Virus record (IMG/VR): IMGVR_UViG_3300001589_000098
Span: 1 to 30,018 of that record
Strand: one strand, 5' to 3'
Length of the DNA stretch: 30,018 nucleotides
Origin: a virus
Under the pieces are notes generated by a model. The model worked only from the letters and a program-made list of their open reading frames with translations, ran no database searches and was not told the origin of the DNA. The first letter of the stretch is position 1, and each line of letters starts with the position of its first letter. This document shows positions 11,201-18,857 of the stretch, one piece after another. The position numbers and the translations under genes were made by a program.

Positions 11201-14200
11201 ATTACAAATAAAAATATTTTACCAACAGTGACAAAAATTCCAGAAGATGTAAGCCTGCCGTCTGCTGGTTATGTAAACTATGACGATGTTGATATTAAAG
11301 TTTTTGATTATAATGATTTAACAAACGTACTTGCTAATTTAGATAATATATCACTTGGTACAAATATTTGGGTAGCCAAAGCAAACTCATACGATTGGAA
11401 CATATACAGAACCAACCTAGTACCAGCTAGTGTTATATCAGTAACAGACAATCTAAATGAAACAAGTACTCTAACGTTTGATGTCAATCACGGATTATCT
11501 GTCAATGATAGAATCATAATCAAGTACTTTAGTACATCAGTGGATGGTGCTTATATTGTTGGTACTGTTCCAGGGTTAAAAACTGTAACACTTACACTTA
11601 GTCTTCCTGGAGAAACAGTGTCTATAACAGGTGATGGTCGTGCATTTATTCTTGAAAGTGTGCGTGTAAAACAAGCAAGTGATGTTGCTGATTTAAGTTT
11701 TGCAAATAATATTGTTCCAGGAAATCAGGCATGGGTAGATGACTACGGTGATGGAAACTGGGCAGTACTACAAAAAATTAATCCTTTTGGAACTCCGACA
11801 GAAATTGACGCTGATACACCTGTATTAAATGATCTTTATGGAACCACAGTAGAACAAGGATTGATAGGTCAAGGACTAGCAATTGGTGCTCCAGGTTATG
11901 CAAGTGGCAAAGGTGCCGTATACTGTTATGGAAAATCAGATACTAATACGTACAAAGAAGTAACTATAATGACACCAACTGCAACAGGTTTTGTAGGTAC
12001 TGGTACAAGTTTAAGTGTTGGAAATACCGAGTGGGTGGCTACTGGTGCTCCTGCTAGTGATAGTAATAAAGGTTACGCTATAACGATAAAACGTAATAGT
12101 TCCAATGGCGAATATACGCAGACACAACTTTTTAATACAGGAACCGCTGATGCAGATAAGTTTGGGCAAGATGTCGCATTAAGTGATGACGAGCGTTGGT
12201 TGTATATAAGTGCTCCTGAAGATAACAAAATTTATGCATACAATAAAGTTGATGTTCAAGGACAAACACTTAATTTTACAGGCGATGGCTCGACGACTGA
12301 TTACCTAATCGAAGGTAGCATTATAGTAAGTGCGACAAACGGTACCGCACAAACACAAATTGGAGTGACAAGAAACAATGTGTCACAAACTGCAGGTGTA
12401 GCATTTACAGTAGTTGATGACGCTAATAGTAAACAAGTAGTTAGATTTACAACTGCACCTAATAATAACGATAAAATAAGAGTCACAAGGTTGCAGGGTG
12501 TTACATATCTTCCAAGCGTTCCAACCACGGCTTTTAGTACTGCAACATTGTTTACAGTGAACGACATCTATAGTTTTTCAGTGTACTATAACGGAGCACT
12601 ATTACGTCCAATATTTGACTATACTTTTGCTGGTAGCACTGTAACATTGATATCAAGTATTAACTCAGGAACACTTTTGATAGATTCAAAAGACAGTTGG
12701 GATTTTGTATCGACTATCGCAGTATCAGGTGCTAGTGCAGGCGACCTAGCAGGCGAAAGTATTAGCACTACAACTGACGGAAGAAACCTAATAATTGGTG
12801 CTCCTAAGACGGATATAACTGTTGGGTCTGTTACAACTACCGACGCAGGTGCAGTTACAATATACGACAGAAGTGTAGAACGTTTTCAAGTTACTGTTGC
12901 TTCTACAACTACACAAAATTTTACAACCACAGATACACCAGTTGGAGCCGTAACCGTTACTGTAAATGGTACGTATCTAGTTCCTACTGCTAATGCAAAC
13001 AACGCACAATTCAGCGTATCAGGAACCACTATAACAATAGGTACTACAACAAATCCATTTATACTCAATATTGGCGATATAGTAGAAATTGAAACAAACA
13101 TATTCAGACTAGTACAAACAATTAATGCAACTACTTTAGGACAAAATTATCAATTTGGAAGTGTTGTTGATATGTGCTCTACAAACTGTAGCCTTTATAT
13201 TTCAGAACCAAATGACAGTTTGCTAGTACCAGAAGGCGGAAGTGTTGATAGATGGATTAATCAAAGCAGACTGTTTGGTACTATTACAGGAACTGTTGCA
13301 AATCCTGTCTTGACTGCCACAAATAGTATTAGGATTAATAATTACTATGTCACACTCACAGGTACAACTATTGCAAGTCTTGTTACTGATATCACAACTG
13401 CTGACATACCAAATATAAATGCCGCGAGTGTTAATGGCGCTCTACAAATTACGCTAGTGGATGTACAGGCAGGCGAAGAATTTATAAAATTACAGGTTGC
13501 TCCAGGTACTGGCACGGCATTTGCTGATCTTGGGCTTACACCAATTGTATATGCACAAACAATCGTTGCACCAATATTAAATGATTATGGACATTTTGGA
13601 CAAAGTTTAAAGATTGATAGCACTGCCACAACACTAGTTGTTGGATCGCCAGATGCAACTGCTAACTTACCCACAACATTTGACCTTGGTACTACCTTCT
13701 TCGACTCAAAGAGCACTAACATTGTTGATTCCTTAAATGAGTCGGGTGTTGTATACACATACAATTTTTTAAATGCGGCTAACGCTAGTGCTACTAATCC
13801 TGGCAAGTTTGCATTTGGACAACAGATATTTGATACAAGTATTACAAGTTTTGATAAATTTGGTAGTGCAGTTGACTATTATGACGGCATCTTATTAGTT
13901 GGTGCCCCAAATGACGATCTAAACGATAGCTCTGGTGATTTTGGCAGAGTAACTCAATTAACAAACGCTAATAAAGAATCAGCATGGAAAGCAATTTACA
14001 CACAACAACCAATTGTTAATGCCTCATTGCTTAACAGTGTGTTTACATATAATAAAGGAAGCAACGAAGTTACTACCTACTTAGATTTTATTGACCCTCT
14101 GCAAGGTAAGATATTAGGAGCAGCACAAGCAAATATTGATTACACAGGTGGTATTGATCCAGCAGCCTACAACACAGGAACTGTAAACAATTTTGGCTCG

Positions 14201-17200
14201 CAGTGGACTACTACTTATCTAGGTGAAATATGGTGGGACCTATCAACTGTGCGTTTTATTGATTATCACCAGGATACTATTGAATACAAGGCACGTCGTT
14301 GGGGACAGTTGTTTGACGGTTCGTCAGTAGACGTTTATCAATGGACTAAAAATACAGTAGCACCAGCAGATTACACAGGCGAAGGCGAAGTTTACACTAC
14401 TGAAAGTTATGTAATAACCAGCGAACTTGATAGTGCAGGTACATTTATTACCTATTATTACTATTGGGTTAAAGGGTTATTAGCAGTAAGTCCAAACAAA
14501 ACCTTAAGCTCAGTCGGCATTGCACAATATATTTCTAATCCACGATCAAGTGGAATATCATATACCGCTGCTATTAGTCCAAGTACAATAAGTTTGTATA
14601 ATTGTAGAAATTTATTTTCAGCAAAAGATACAATACTACATGTAGAATTTGACAAGATTGAAAACAACGATAACGTTCACAGTGAATATGATTTAATTAC
14701 CGTAGGTAATGCAAACAGTTTCTTAGGTGGTGGACTTTATAGAAAATTCTTAGATAGTTACTGTGGTGAAGACACCCTTGGTAATCTTGTACCAGATGCT
14801 ATATTAAGCGTTGCAGACAAGTATGGTGTTAGTTTTCGTCCAAGGCAAAGTTTCTTTATTAATAGATTCCTTTCACTTCAAAACTATATGACTCGGGCTA
14901 ATAAGATAATGAAATTGTATCCAATATCTGATAGCAAAAGTTTTAAGTTGCTCAACAGTGAAGAACCAGAACCAACTTCAGCAAGTAGCGAATGGGACAA
15001 ACGTTTATTAACCTACGCTGAACTTACATATCAAGATCTACGTCAAGTAGCAGTGGGTTACAAATATCTTATAGCAAGTGATAGTACACAAGAGGGATTG
15101 TGGACAATTTATACTGTGCAAGCAGAACAAAAACTATTACTGTCAAGAGTACAAAACTACGATACAAAACTATACTGGAGTTATGTAGATTGGAATGGCA
15201 TAAATGCAGATTTTACGACCTATAGTAGTGCAAATGCCAGCACTTATGATGTAAAATTGTACAGTGATTTATTAGCATTAACTAATGTAGTTGACGGTGT
15301 ATGGGCAACGGTACAAGCAAACAGTTTTGGAAAGCAAGAAGTATATCAATATAGCACAACAACCAGTGAATGGACAAGAGTTTTCTTAGAAGATGGTACT
15401 GTTGCAATTGATAGTACTATTTGGAATTATGCAGATGGTAACTTTGGGTTTGATGTTGAAGTCTTTGATGCACAACGTTTTGATCAAGCACCAAATATTG
15501 AAACAAGACAAATACTTAAAGCTCTAAACGAAGAAATATTTACTACTGATCTACAAAAATTTAGAAATGAATTGCTTATACTGACGTTTGAATTTATAAT
15601 GAGTGAGCAACCAGCTCCAGATTGGTTATTCAAAACAAGTTTAATTGATGTTAATCATAAAATACGTGACTTAATTGAATATCCAATTTACAGACGTGAT
15701 AATCAAGACTTTGTTAGTGAGTATATTAACGAAGTTAAGCCTTACCATGTTCAAGTAAGAGAATTTAACTTGCGTTACGAAGGCGAAGATACGTACAACG
15801 GTAGTATAACAGACTTTGACTTACCAGCATACTACGATAGTCTAAGAGGACAGTTTGTATCACCTATATTAGATGATAGCGAAAATCCAAAATCGCTAAG
15901 TGCATTACCAAGTACTAGTGTTGTTTGGCAAACATTTCCATGGAGTCAATGGTATAACAACTATAAATTAGTAGTTAAGAGTGTAACAGTTCTTAAACCA
16001 GGATCGGGTTATACTGTTGCACCTCAGGTTATTGTAACTGGTGATGCAATAACACAAGCAACCATGACTGCAACTGTTAATACTGCTGGCGAAGTAATAA
16101 GAATAAACTTAGTAACTGCTGGCAGTGGTTATACAACAACACCAACGCTGACAATATCAGGTGGAAATGGCACAGGTGCTACTGCAATATCAGTTTTGGA
16201 ACCACAACAAGTACGTGATTTTACAACCACTATAGCATATGACAGAATAACATACACAAGTCAAGTTGTTGATTGGACTGCAAATACTGCATATACTGCA
16301 AATCAATTAGTACGTTTTCCTGTACCAACTGTTGGAGTAATAAATGCTTCTTTACCTCAAGTATACAATGTAACAACTAACTTTACCAGCGGAACTGCAT
16401 TTGATCCAGACAACTATACTGTGGTTGATCCGGCTACATTAGATGGTGCAGATAGAACTATCGGATTGTATACACCTGAGCCAAACGAACCAGGACGTGA
16501 ATTAGCACAAGTGATGTCTGGAATTGACTATCCAGGAGTACAAGTTGAAGGTCCAGACTTTAATCAGAATACAGGCTATGACGTAGGTAACTTTGATATT
16601 AATCCATATGACAACATAGATATTGGCCCAGAAGGATTGCCAACATACGATCCAGGAATACTCGATGTGATATACGAAAGTTCATTCACAGACACATATT
16701 TAGGTACAAGAGCAACAGATATCAACGTAGACGGCGGTGGATTTATTGACACATATAGTTCACATGCTCCAGAAGAACTAATTCCTGGTAGTGAATTTGA
16801 CACACTTGATTTGAAGGTTTACACTCGTCCGGGCAGTGATTGGAATAACGATGGACACGGATTTAGTATCAATAGTATAAGTGTTGTCTATACTGGAGTT
16901 AATACAACTATTCATTTTGCAGATGTTATTTTACATCCAGTTGGTGTAGAACTTGTTAATCTTTCTGGAGGTCAAGTAATCTTTCCTACAGAAAACTACA
17001 CAGTAAATTGGATAACAAAAACTGTTACTGTTACCAATCTTGGTTCTGTAGTTGGAATTGGAGATACCTTAGACTTGCAAGTTTATGGAATTGGTGGCGG
17101 ATCACAACTATATAAAGAAAGTTTTATTGGTAATCTAATTGATTCTAAAACAGAAATTATCCCAGTTGCCTATACTGAAATAAACGAAATGGTTATATTT

Positions 17201-18826
17201 GTTAACGGTAGTGTTATTACTGGTTATACATATGCAGCTTCTGGAACTTATTCAACACTAGTGACATTTGACACACAATACACTGCAACAGATTGGGTAA
17301 CAATAGTTGCACTTGGTGCAACAACTCCTGTGCAATATTCATGGAGCACACCACAAAGACAATATTTTACATATGATGGATCAAGTACACAATATCCATT
17401 AACAAACAGTTTACAAGGTACAAATATTGCTAACATGACAGTTGAGCGTGACGGACTTCGACTTCGTCCACCAGAAGGTATTGAATATACCAGTGACGGT
17501 TCAAGTCTTGGCCCTTATTATCTAAGTACAACTGCTGGTACAAATCAAAGTCTTATTGCTGATAATGATGTGTTGGTATATGTTGATAATGTGCAAAGTA
17601 CTCTTGCAGTCAATTGGACTTTAAGTACATACGACGGCAGTAGTGACAGATTCGTAGCGTTTAATTCCAATAGTCAACCAGCGGACAAAGCAAGTATTAA
17701 GATTTTTACTACCACAGAAGCTGATTACACTGTTGTGAACGTTAGTGATTTAAATCTAAGAGTAAGTGCAGCTGAAAATGCACCATTTACAGTTTCCACT
17801 TACAATGACACTGCTCAACAAAACATACTTACAAAGGTATATGTTGGACCAACCACACAAGGTGTTACTACTGGTGTATCATTTGATGAAGATCCATATG
17901 ATTCGACTGAATTTGATAAAACAGTTGGATCAACTATTCAAACCAACAACTTTGCACTTGGTCGACTAATTGAAAATTCTGGAAGATTAACGGTAACACT
18001 AAATGGTGATCGTTTATCTGACACAATTGGTTTTACATTAAGTACCGGAACTGATGGATTTAGTATTCTAACTGTAAGTGGCAGTATCCTTGGTGCAGCA
18101 GATGTACTTGCAGTAACAATGTTTACTAATACTGTTGTTCCAAATAGTTTAAATTTCCGTATCTTCCAAGATATGCTCGGCAATCAAAAATTATTGAGAT
18201 TGAATACCAAGAATACTACGAAGTTGATACAAGATGTAACTGCTAGTGCAGATGTTATATATTTCCAAGATGTAAGCAAACTTAGTGAACCAAATTTAGG
18301 ATCAAATATATTTGGTCAGGTAATGATTGGTGCAGAAAGAATTACATATAGAACAAGAGATACAGGCAACAACACAATTAGTGGATTGCGTAGAGGAGTA
18401 GCTGGCACAAGTGCAATGTCTCACAGTACAGGCGCTATTGCAAGTGATGTTGGTCCTGGAGAACAATTGCCTACTGTATATCAAGAAAAAACAACAACAG
18501 ATAAAACAAACTTAGGTGACGGAACTAGAACAAGATTTACTACAAGCATCATAGTTCCAACACAAATTGACAGTACAGAAAACAGCGAATCAATAACTGT
18601 AACAGTCGCAGGAGCAGTGTTAGTTCCAGAAACTGATTACACAGTAACAGGCATAGATACAACTTTTACAGAAATAACATTAACAACCGCACCTGCTAAT
18701 GGAGTTGAAGTGTGGTTTAGTCAGGTAACAGCTAACGTAATGTATGCTCAAGGAAGTAGTACTGCAAGTAATGGCATTGCATTACAAGATCAGACAACTG
18801 CGGCGGCATTATTTTTAAAGAGTTAA
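5225..18826 (+). CDS. Giant (4533 aa) modular baseplate/tail structural protein in the gp7 position
   Basis: One uninterrupted frame of 4533 codons directly follows gp6 (3-base gap; GGAG at 5210-5213). T4 has gp7 (about 1030 aa) here, so it may be a greatly expanded gp7 or a fusion with later wedge or fibre parts; I cannot align it to T4 gp7. From N to C it shows: a start 'MAKRIRSEDFLPEIFQT' and 'FVDYDKYVNFSQYYWVPEGP' (about 115-137), shared in my recollection with large virion proteins of marine T4-like phages; a cupredoxin-like segment (176-256); a Trp/Tyr-rich central part (about 1250-1580); a seven-unit FG-GAP propeller (2205-2912); a GSGYT double repeat (3593-3650); 'EELIPGSEFDTLDLKVYTRPGSDW' around 3850-3875; at least nine 'VNG...DYTV' beta modules; and near the end 'GAERITYRTRD' plus 'GLRRGVAGT'. 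No signal peptide, membrane segment or protease motif was seen. Composition is Thr/Ser/Asn/Gly-rich, as for beta-rich fibre proteins. The structural role is well supported; the gp7 identity is tentative. Confidence 0.8.
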   Translation: MAKRIRSEDFLPEIFQTPANKQLLRSTLDQLTQNPKLKPTEGYIGRKIGPGVTASDSYVLEPTASRTDYQLEPGVVQLTPNTNTVANAITYPGIIDSLELQGANVTRDDRLFDSEHYSFDPFVDYDKYVNFSQYYWVPEGPNSVDVFGNAIPIRDTFDVAYTQDGYTFSGEAGALPTLTFVRQGEYTFDVNASGRPFWIQSVPGTSGVLPQQPNQSSRQVLGVANNGDDVGTVVFTVPAKTDQNFFFTLADIGSTDLLEDTLQFNQINNQYVDVFNEANGGIDGITDLDGRTLIITTNTDTGWEVLTPFDDTLFDQDNPGIPNPGFDNSVPLATDPERYVQWRITYNYANPLRPFMELTKVRNIANLSKSIINYGTDYAGVTFYKNAEGTFTRQPLITANLDILYYQDQSDETNFGVIRLVDQANASDLRVDDIIGKTSYTSPNGVVFTNGLKIQFIGSVVPTSYENKEYYIEGVGTSIELLPVPNFITPETYTISTTVPFDSTAFDEGNFDATNNAPTAQDYMVINRASIDQNAWSRGNRWFHIGVLEATATYNNIALVINNDNRAKRPILEFRKSLKLFNYGTFATPAVDIIDFKETDAFSNINGTIGYSVDGYDLVAGSRVIFAADIDLEVRNKIYTVSFVDFEDSSVDVIDLQPASLTTPDVPTNTNVIVTSGVIEQGKSYWFNGTTWISGQQKTSVNQAPLFDIFDSSGYSFSDTTVYPSTTFKGSKLFSYAVGTGTTDTVIDQPLKYLTIANVGDIVFDNNLYVDTFVYVNGTVSVTKNIDTGTVRQYNTISTFDKLLGWQTSFETNTQRQSFSFDYTGVPLVLDIEVLSDTSKIPVKVFVEGQFVLPTTYTYATNSDNVTVITFNPNQLGQPNTVPVTGAIVEAQVLSNSPSSIAFYTIPSNLESNAMNENSKSFTLGTVRTHYESICQNLENFSGKIHGANNVRDLGNVVPYGDLILQQSAPVTMMTNFINGRDFEFFRAIEFNSSEYNKTKNKILDYVANNDWSGKTTAQILDATLLGINAGKTQSSPFYWTDAIPHSNTFETTTYTITPITTYVFDTLNSYDLTSANYKGILVYYTPKSTGIQTILVGDGYEYTVATDGPRITINSTYITLNIGDIITINEYATTYGSYVPATPSMMGLYGIYRPQEFLDNTYVTPTNVIQGHDGSLTVAFETGDYRNAVLLEFEKRIYNNIKINVAERYDPPLQAVNVIPGQFRTTDYTLTEVNDILNVSFLSWVGENRVPYKNQTYIADDGFTWNYSQSENRLSGVPLLGFWRGIYFQLYDTDSPHTRPWEMVGLTEQPTWWQTTYGPAPYTSGNTVLWNDMAQGIVAYPTGNVIRKQYIRPELLQCIPTDSQGNLVPPIDSIVGSYDVDSFKKSWVAGDMAPTEDAWRRSSYYPFAIQRLLALTKPAQYFSIFADRDLYKYNTEFYQYLYNNRFRIDPSVISVYGNETIKNSYINFIVDYNRVTGLDSTTALKATLSNMDIRLCYRMAAFSDQGYLKIFSEKSSPNSLNSSLLLPDESYQLFLYQNPSFAEVQYSSVTVQRTSGGWSVSGYSTVKPYFEILQSTIAGTFSTITVNGNTVRIAETFTKNVIQVPYGYVFATANAVVDFLVSYGQLLTQQGLTFDSTENQVILNWTQMAKEFLYWVGQDWIVGSIINLNPSANVLKLEKPNSVVESLINENINDVMLNQNFGPLLGKDYAVERLGNELKLIGVNNQTFSLLAARFTSYEHIIVFDNVSIFNDLIYQPITGARQNRLLLNGNTVFDWNGTLDAQGFILNQDNIKEWVPNNSYTKGQIVLYKNAYWSATRLLSPSETFVFADWIKSDYAQIQTGLLPNLATKADSLRENYDIHTANLENDSTLLGLGLIGFRPRQYMQNLNLDDISQAGLYSQFLETKGTLTAAEIFTSANLGKEEAEYEIFENWAIQRGIYGANANRSYFELRTDESKLLSNPSTIAVIDPQEVSTANQTVLVEDIWKQSYKITNKNILPTVTKIPEDVSLPSAGYVNYDDVDIKVFDYNDLTNVLANLDNISLGTNIWVAKANSYDWNIYRTNLVPASVISVTDNLNETSTLTFDVNHGLSVNDRIIIKYFSTSVDGAYIVGTVPGLKTVTLTLSLPGETVSITGDGRAFILESVRVKQASDVADLSFANNIVPGNQAWVDDYGDGNWAVLQKINPFGTPTEIDADTPVLNDLYGTTVEQGLIGQGLAIGAPGYASGKGAVYCYGKSDTNTYKEVTIMTPTATGFVGTGTSLSVGNTEWVATGAPASDSNKGYAITIKRNSSNGEYTQTQLFNTGTADADKFGQDVALSDDERWLYISAPEDNKIYAYNKVDVQGQTLNFTGDGSTTDYLIEGSIIVSATNGTAQTQIGVTRNNVSQTAGVAFTVVDDANSKQVVRFTTAPNNNDKIRVTRLQGVTYLPSVPTTAFSTATLFTVNDIYSFSVYYNGALLRPIFDYTFAGSTVTLISSINSGTLLIDSKDSWDFVSTIAVSGASAGDLAGESISTTTDGRNLIIGAPKTDITVGSVTTTDAGAVTIYDRSVERFQVTVASTTTQNFTTTDTPVGAVTVTVNGTYLVPTANANNAQFSVSGTTITIGTTTNPFILNIGDIVEIETNIFRLVQTINATTLGQNYQFGSVVDMCSTNCSLYISEPNDSLLVPEGGSVDRWINQSRLFGTITGTVANPVLTATNSIRINNYYVTLTGTTIASLVTDITTADIPNINAASVNGALQITLVDVQAGEEFIKLQVAPGTGTAFADLGLTPIVYAQTIVAPILNDYGHFGQSLKIDSTATTLVVGSPDATANLPTTFDLGTTFFDSKSTNIVDSLNESGVVYTYNFLNAANASATNPGKFAFGQQIFDTSITSFDKFGSAVDYYDGILLVGAPNDDLNDSSGDFGRVTQLTNANKESAWKAIYTQQPIVNASLLNSVFTYNKGSNEVTTYLDFIDPLQGKILGAAQANIDYTGGIDPAAYNTGTVNNFGSQWTTTYLGEIWWDLSTVRFIDYHQDTIEYKARRWGQLFDGSSVDVYQWTKNTVAPADYTGEGEVYTTESYVITSELDSAGTFITYYYYWVKGLLAVSPNKTLSSVGIAQYISNPRSSGISYTAAISPSTISLYNCRNLFSAKDTILHVEFDKIENNDNVHSEYDLITVGNANSFLGGGLYRKFLDSYCGEDTLGNLVPDAILSVADKYGVSFRPRQSFFINRFLSLQNYMTRANKIMKLYPISDSKSFKLLNSEEPEPTSASSEWDKRLLTYAELTYQDLRQVAVGYKYLIASDSTQEGLWTIYTVQAEQKLLLSRVQNYDTKLYWSYVDWNGINADFTTYSSANASTYDVKLYSDLLALTNVVDGVWATVQANSFGKQEVYQYSTTTSEWTRVFLEDGTVAIDSTIWNYADGNFGFDVEVFDAQRFDQAPNIETRQILKALNEEIFTTDLQKFRNELLILTFEFIMSEQPAPDWLFKTSLIDVNHKIRDLIEYPIYRRDNQDFVSEYINEVKPYHVQVREFNLRYEGEDTYNGSITDFDLPAYYDSLRGQFVSPILDDSENPKSLSALPSTSVVWQTFPWSQWYNNYKLVVKSVTVLKPGSGYTVAPQVIVTGDAITQATMTATVNTAGEVIRINLVTAGSGYTTTPTLTISGGNGTGATAISVLEPQQVRDFTTTIAYDRITYTSQVVDWTANTAYTANQLVRFPVPTVGVINASLPQVYNVTTNFTSGTAFDPDNYTVVDPATLDGADRTIGLYTPEPNEPGRELAQVMSGIDYPGVQVEGPDFNQNTGYDVGNFDINPYDNIDIGPEGLPTYDPGILDVIYESSFTDTYLGTRATDINVDGGGFIDTYSSHAPEELIPGSEFDTLDLKVYTRPGSDWNNDGHGFSINSISVVYTGVNTTIHFADVILHPVGVELVNLSGGQVIFPTENYTVNWITKTVTVTNLGSVVGIGDTLDLQVYGIGGGSQLYKESFIGNLIDSKTEIIPVAYTEINEMVIFVNGSVITGYTYAASGTYSTLVTFDTQYTATDWVTIVALGATTPVQYSWSTPQRQYFTYDGSSTQYPLTNSLQGTNIANMTVERDGLRLRPPEGIEYTSDGSSLGPYYLSTTAGTNQSLIADNDVLVYVDNVQSTLAVNWTLSTYDGSSDRFVAFNSNSQPADKASIKIFTTTEADYTVVNVSDLNLRVSAAENAPFTVSTYNDTAQQNILTKVYVGPTTQGVTTGVSFDEDPYDSTEFDKTVGSTIQTNNFALGRLIENSGRLTVTLNGDRLSDTIGFTLSTGTDGFSILTVSGSILGAADVLAVTMFTNTVVPNSLNFRIFQDMLGNQKLLRLNTKNTTKLIQDVTASADVIYFQDVSKLSEPNLGSNIFGQVMIGAERITYRTRDTGNNTISGLRRGVAGTSAMSHSTGAIASDVGPGEQLPTVYQEKTTTDKTNLGDGTRTRFTTSIIVPTQIDSTENSESITVTVAGAVLVPETDYTVTGIDTTFTEITLTTAPANGVEVWFSQVTANVMYAQGSSTASNGIALQDQTTAAALFLKS
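5750..5992 (+). other. Cupredoxin-like segment, copper ligands not evident
   Basis: Residues 176-256 of the giant protein read as a cupredoxin-like beta domain: 'PTLTFVRQGEYTFDV', then 'GRPFWIQS', then 'GVANNGDDVGTVVFTVP', then 'FFFTLADIG'. Family members usually end this unit with a Y-x-C-x-x-H stretch that binds copper. Here the matching place is 'FFFTLADIGSTD', with no Cys or His, so it is probably a structural copy of the fold. Confidence 0.5.
11837..13960 (+). repeat. Seven FG-GAP-type repeats (predicted beta-propeller) in the giant protein
   Basis: Seven units with the FG-GAP/integrin-alpha pattern (G.s......d....GAP......G.vy.y) start near residues 2205 (IGQGLAIGAPGYASGKGAVYCY), 2256 (TGTSLSV..TEWVATGAP), 2309 (DKFGQDVALSDD...YISAPED), 2505 (LAGESISTTTDG..LIIGAP), 2638 (NYQFGSVV......LYISEP), 2787 (HFGQSLKIDS....LVVGSP) and 2877 (DKFGSAVDYYDGILLVGAP). 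Seven units would close one propeller, as in integrin alpha heads. Units 3-4, 4-5 and 5-6 are separated by 100-160 residues carrying other beta modules, so the ring would display inserted domains. Integrin-type acidic Ca loops (DxDxDG) are weak or absent. Confidence 0.7.
15977..16198 (+). repeat. GSGYT double repeat in the giant protein
   Basis: Two adjacent beta units about 40 residues apart share the core pattern 'V......GSGYT..P...I.G': one with GSGYT at residue 3593 and one at 3633, the second followed by 'TLTISGGNGTGATA'. Such GSGY-P-V repeats are common in large tail and surface proteins. The copies differ in sequence, so this is an old duplication. Confidence 0.6.
16946..18725 (+). repeat. 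Cluster of 'VNG...DYTV...' beta modules at the C-terminal end of the giant protein
   Basis: A module of about 40-50 residues with the pattern 'v.V.VnG..l....dYTv......itf..aP..gd.i.i' recurs near residues 3908 (PTENYTVNWITKTVTV), 3988 (MVIFVNGSVITGYTY), 4252 (LTVTLNGDRLSDTIGFTL) and 4454 (ITVTVAGAVLVPETDYTV), with a more divergent stretch at 4070-4160. Earlier copies lie near 845 and 1080, and between the propeller units near 2379, 2451 and 2576. The copies are highly diverged in DNA, so they are protein-level repeats and not recent duplications. They probably form stacked beta domains along a fibre or wedge arm. Confidence 0.6.
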
Positions 18827-18846
18827 AACCCAGGTTAAGTAACAAG

Positions 18847-18854
18847 GTAAATAC
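18847..18854 (+). promoter_or_regulatory. Late-promoter-like motif (GTAAATAC) before the 219-aa virion protein
   Basis: The block AAATACAGCATG matches AAATACAGTATG before gp25 apart from one base, so two structural starts share the same 12-base layout. Here the first two bases of the TATAAATA motif are not conserved. AAGG at 18844-18847 can serve as the ribosome site, ten bases before the ATG. Confidence 0.35.
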
Positions 18855-18857
18855 AGC

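Noticed and set aside
12301-13806. Several antisense open frames with hydrophobic translations opposite the giant gene
   Set aside because: Reverse reading of Thr/Asn/Val-rich coding sequence gives Val/Leu-rich products. None has a ribosome site, a promoter or spacing that suggests a gene.
18828-18837. Small inverted repeat AACCCAGGTT after the giant gene
   Set aside because: The stem is only four base pairs and no T tract follows, so it is not supported as a terminator.
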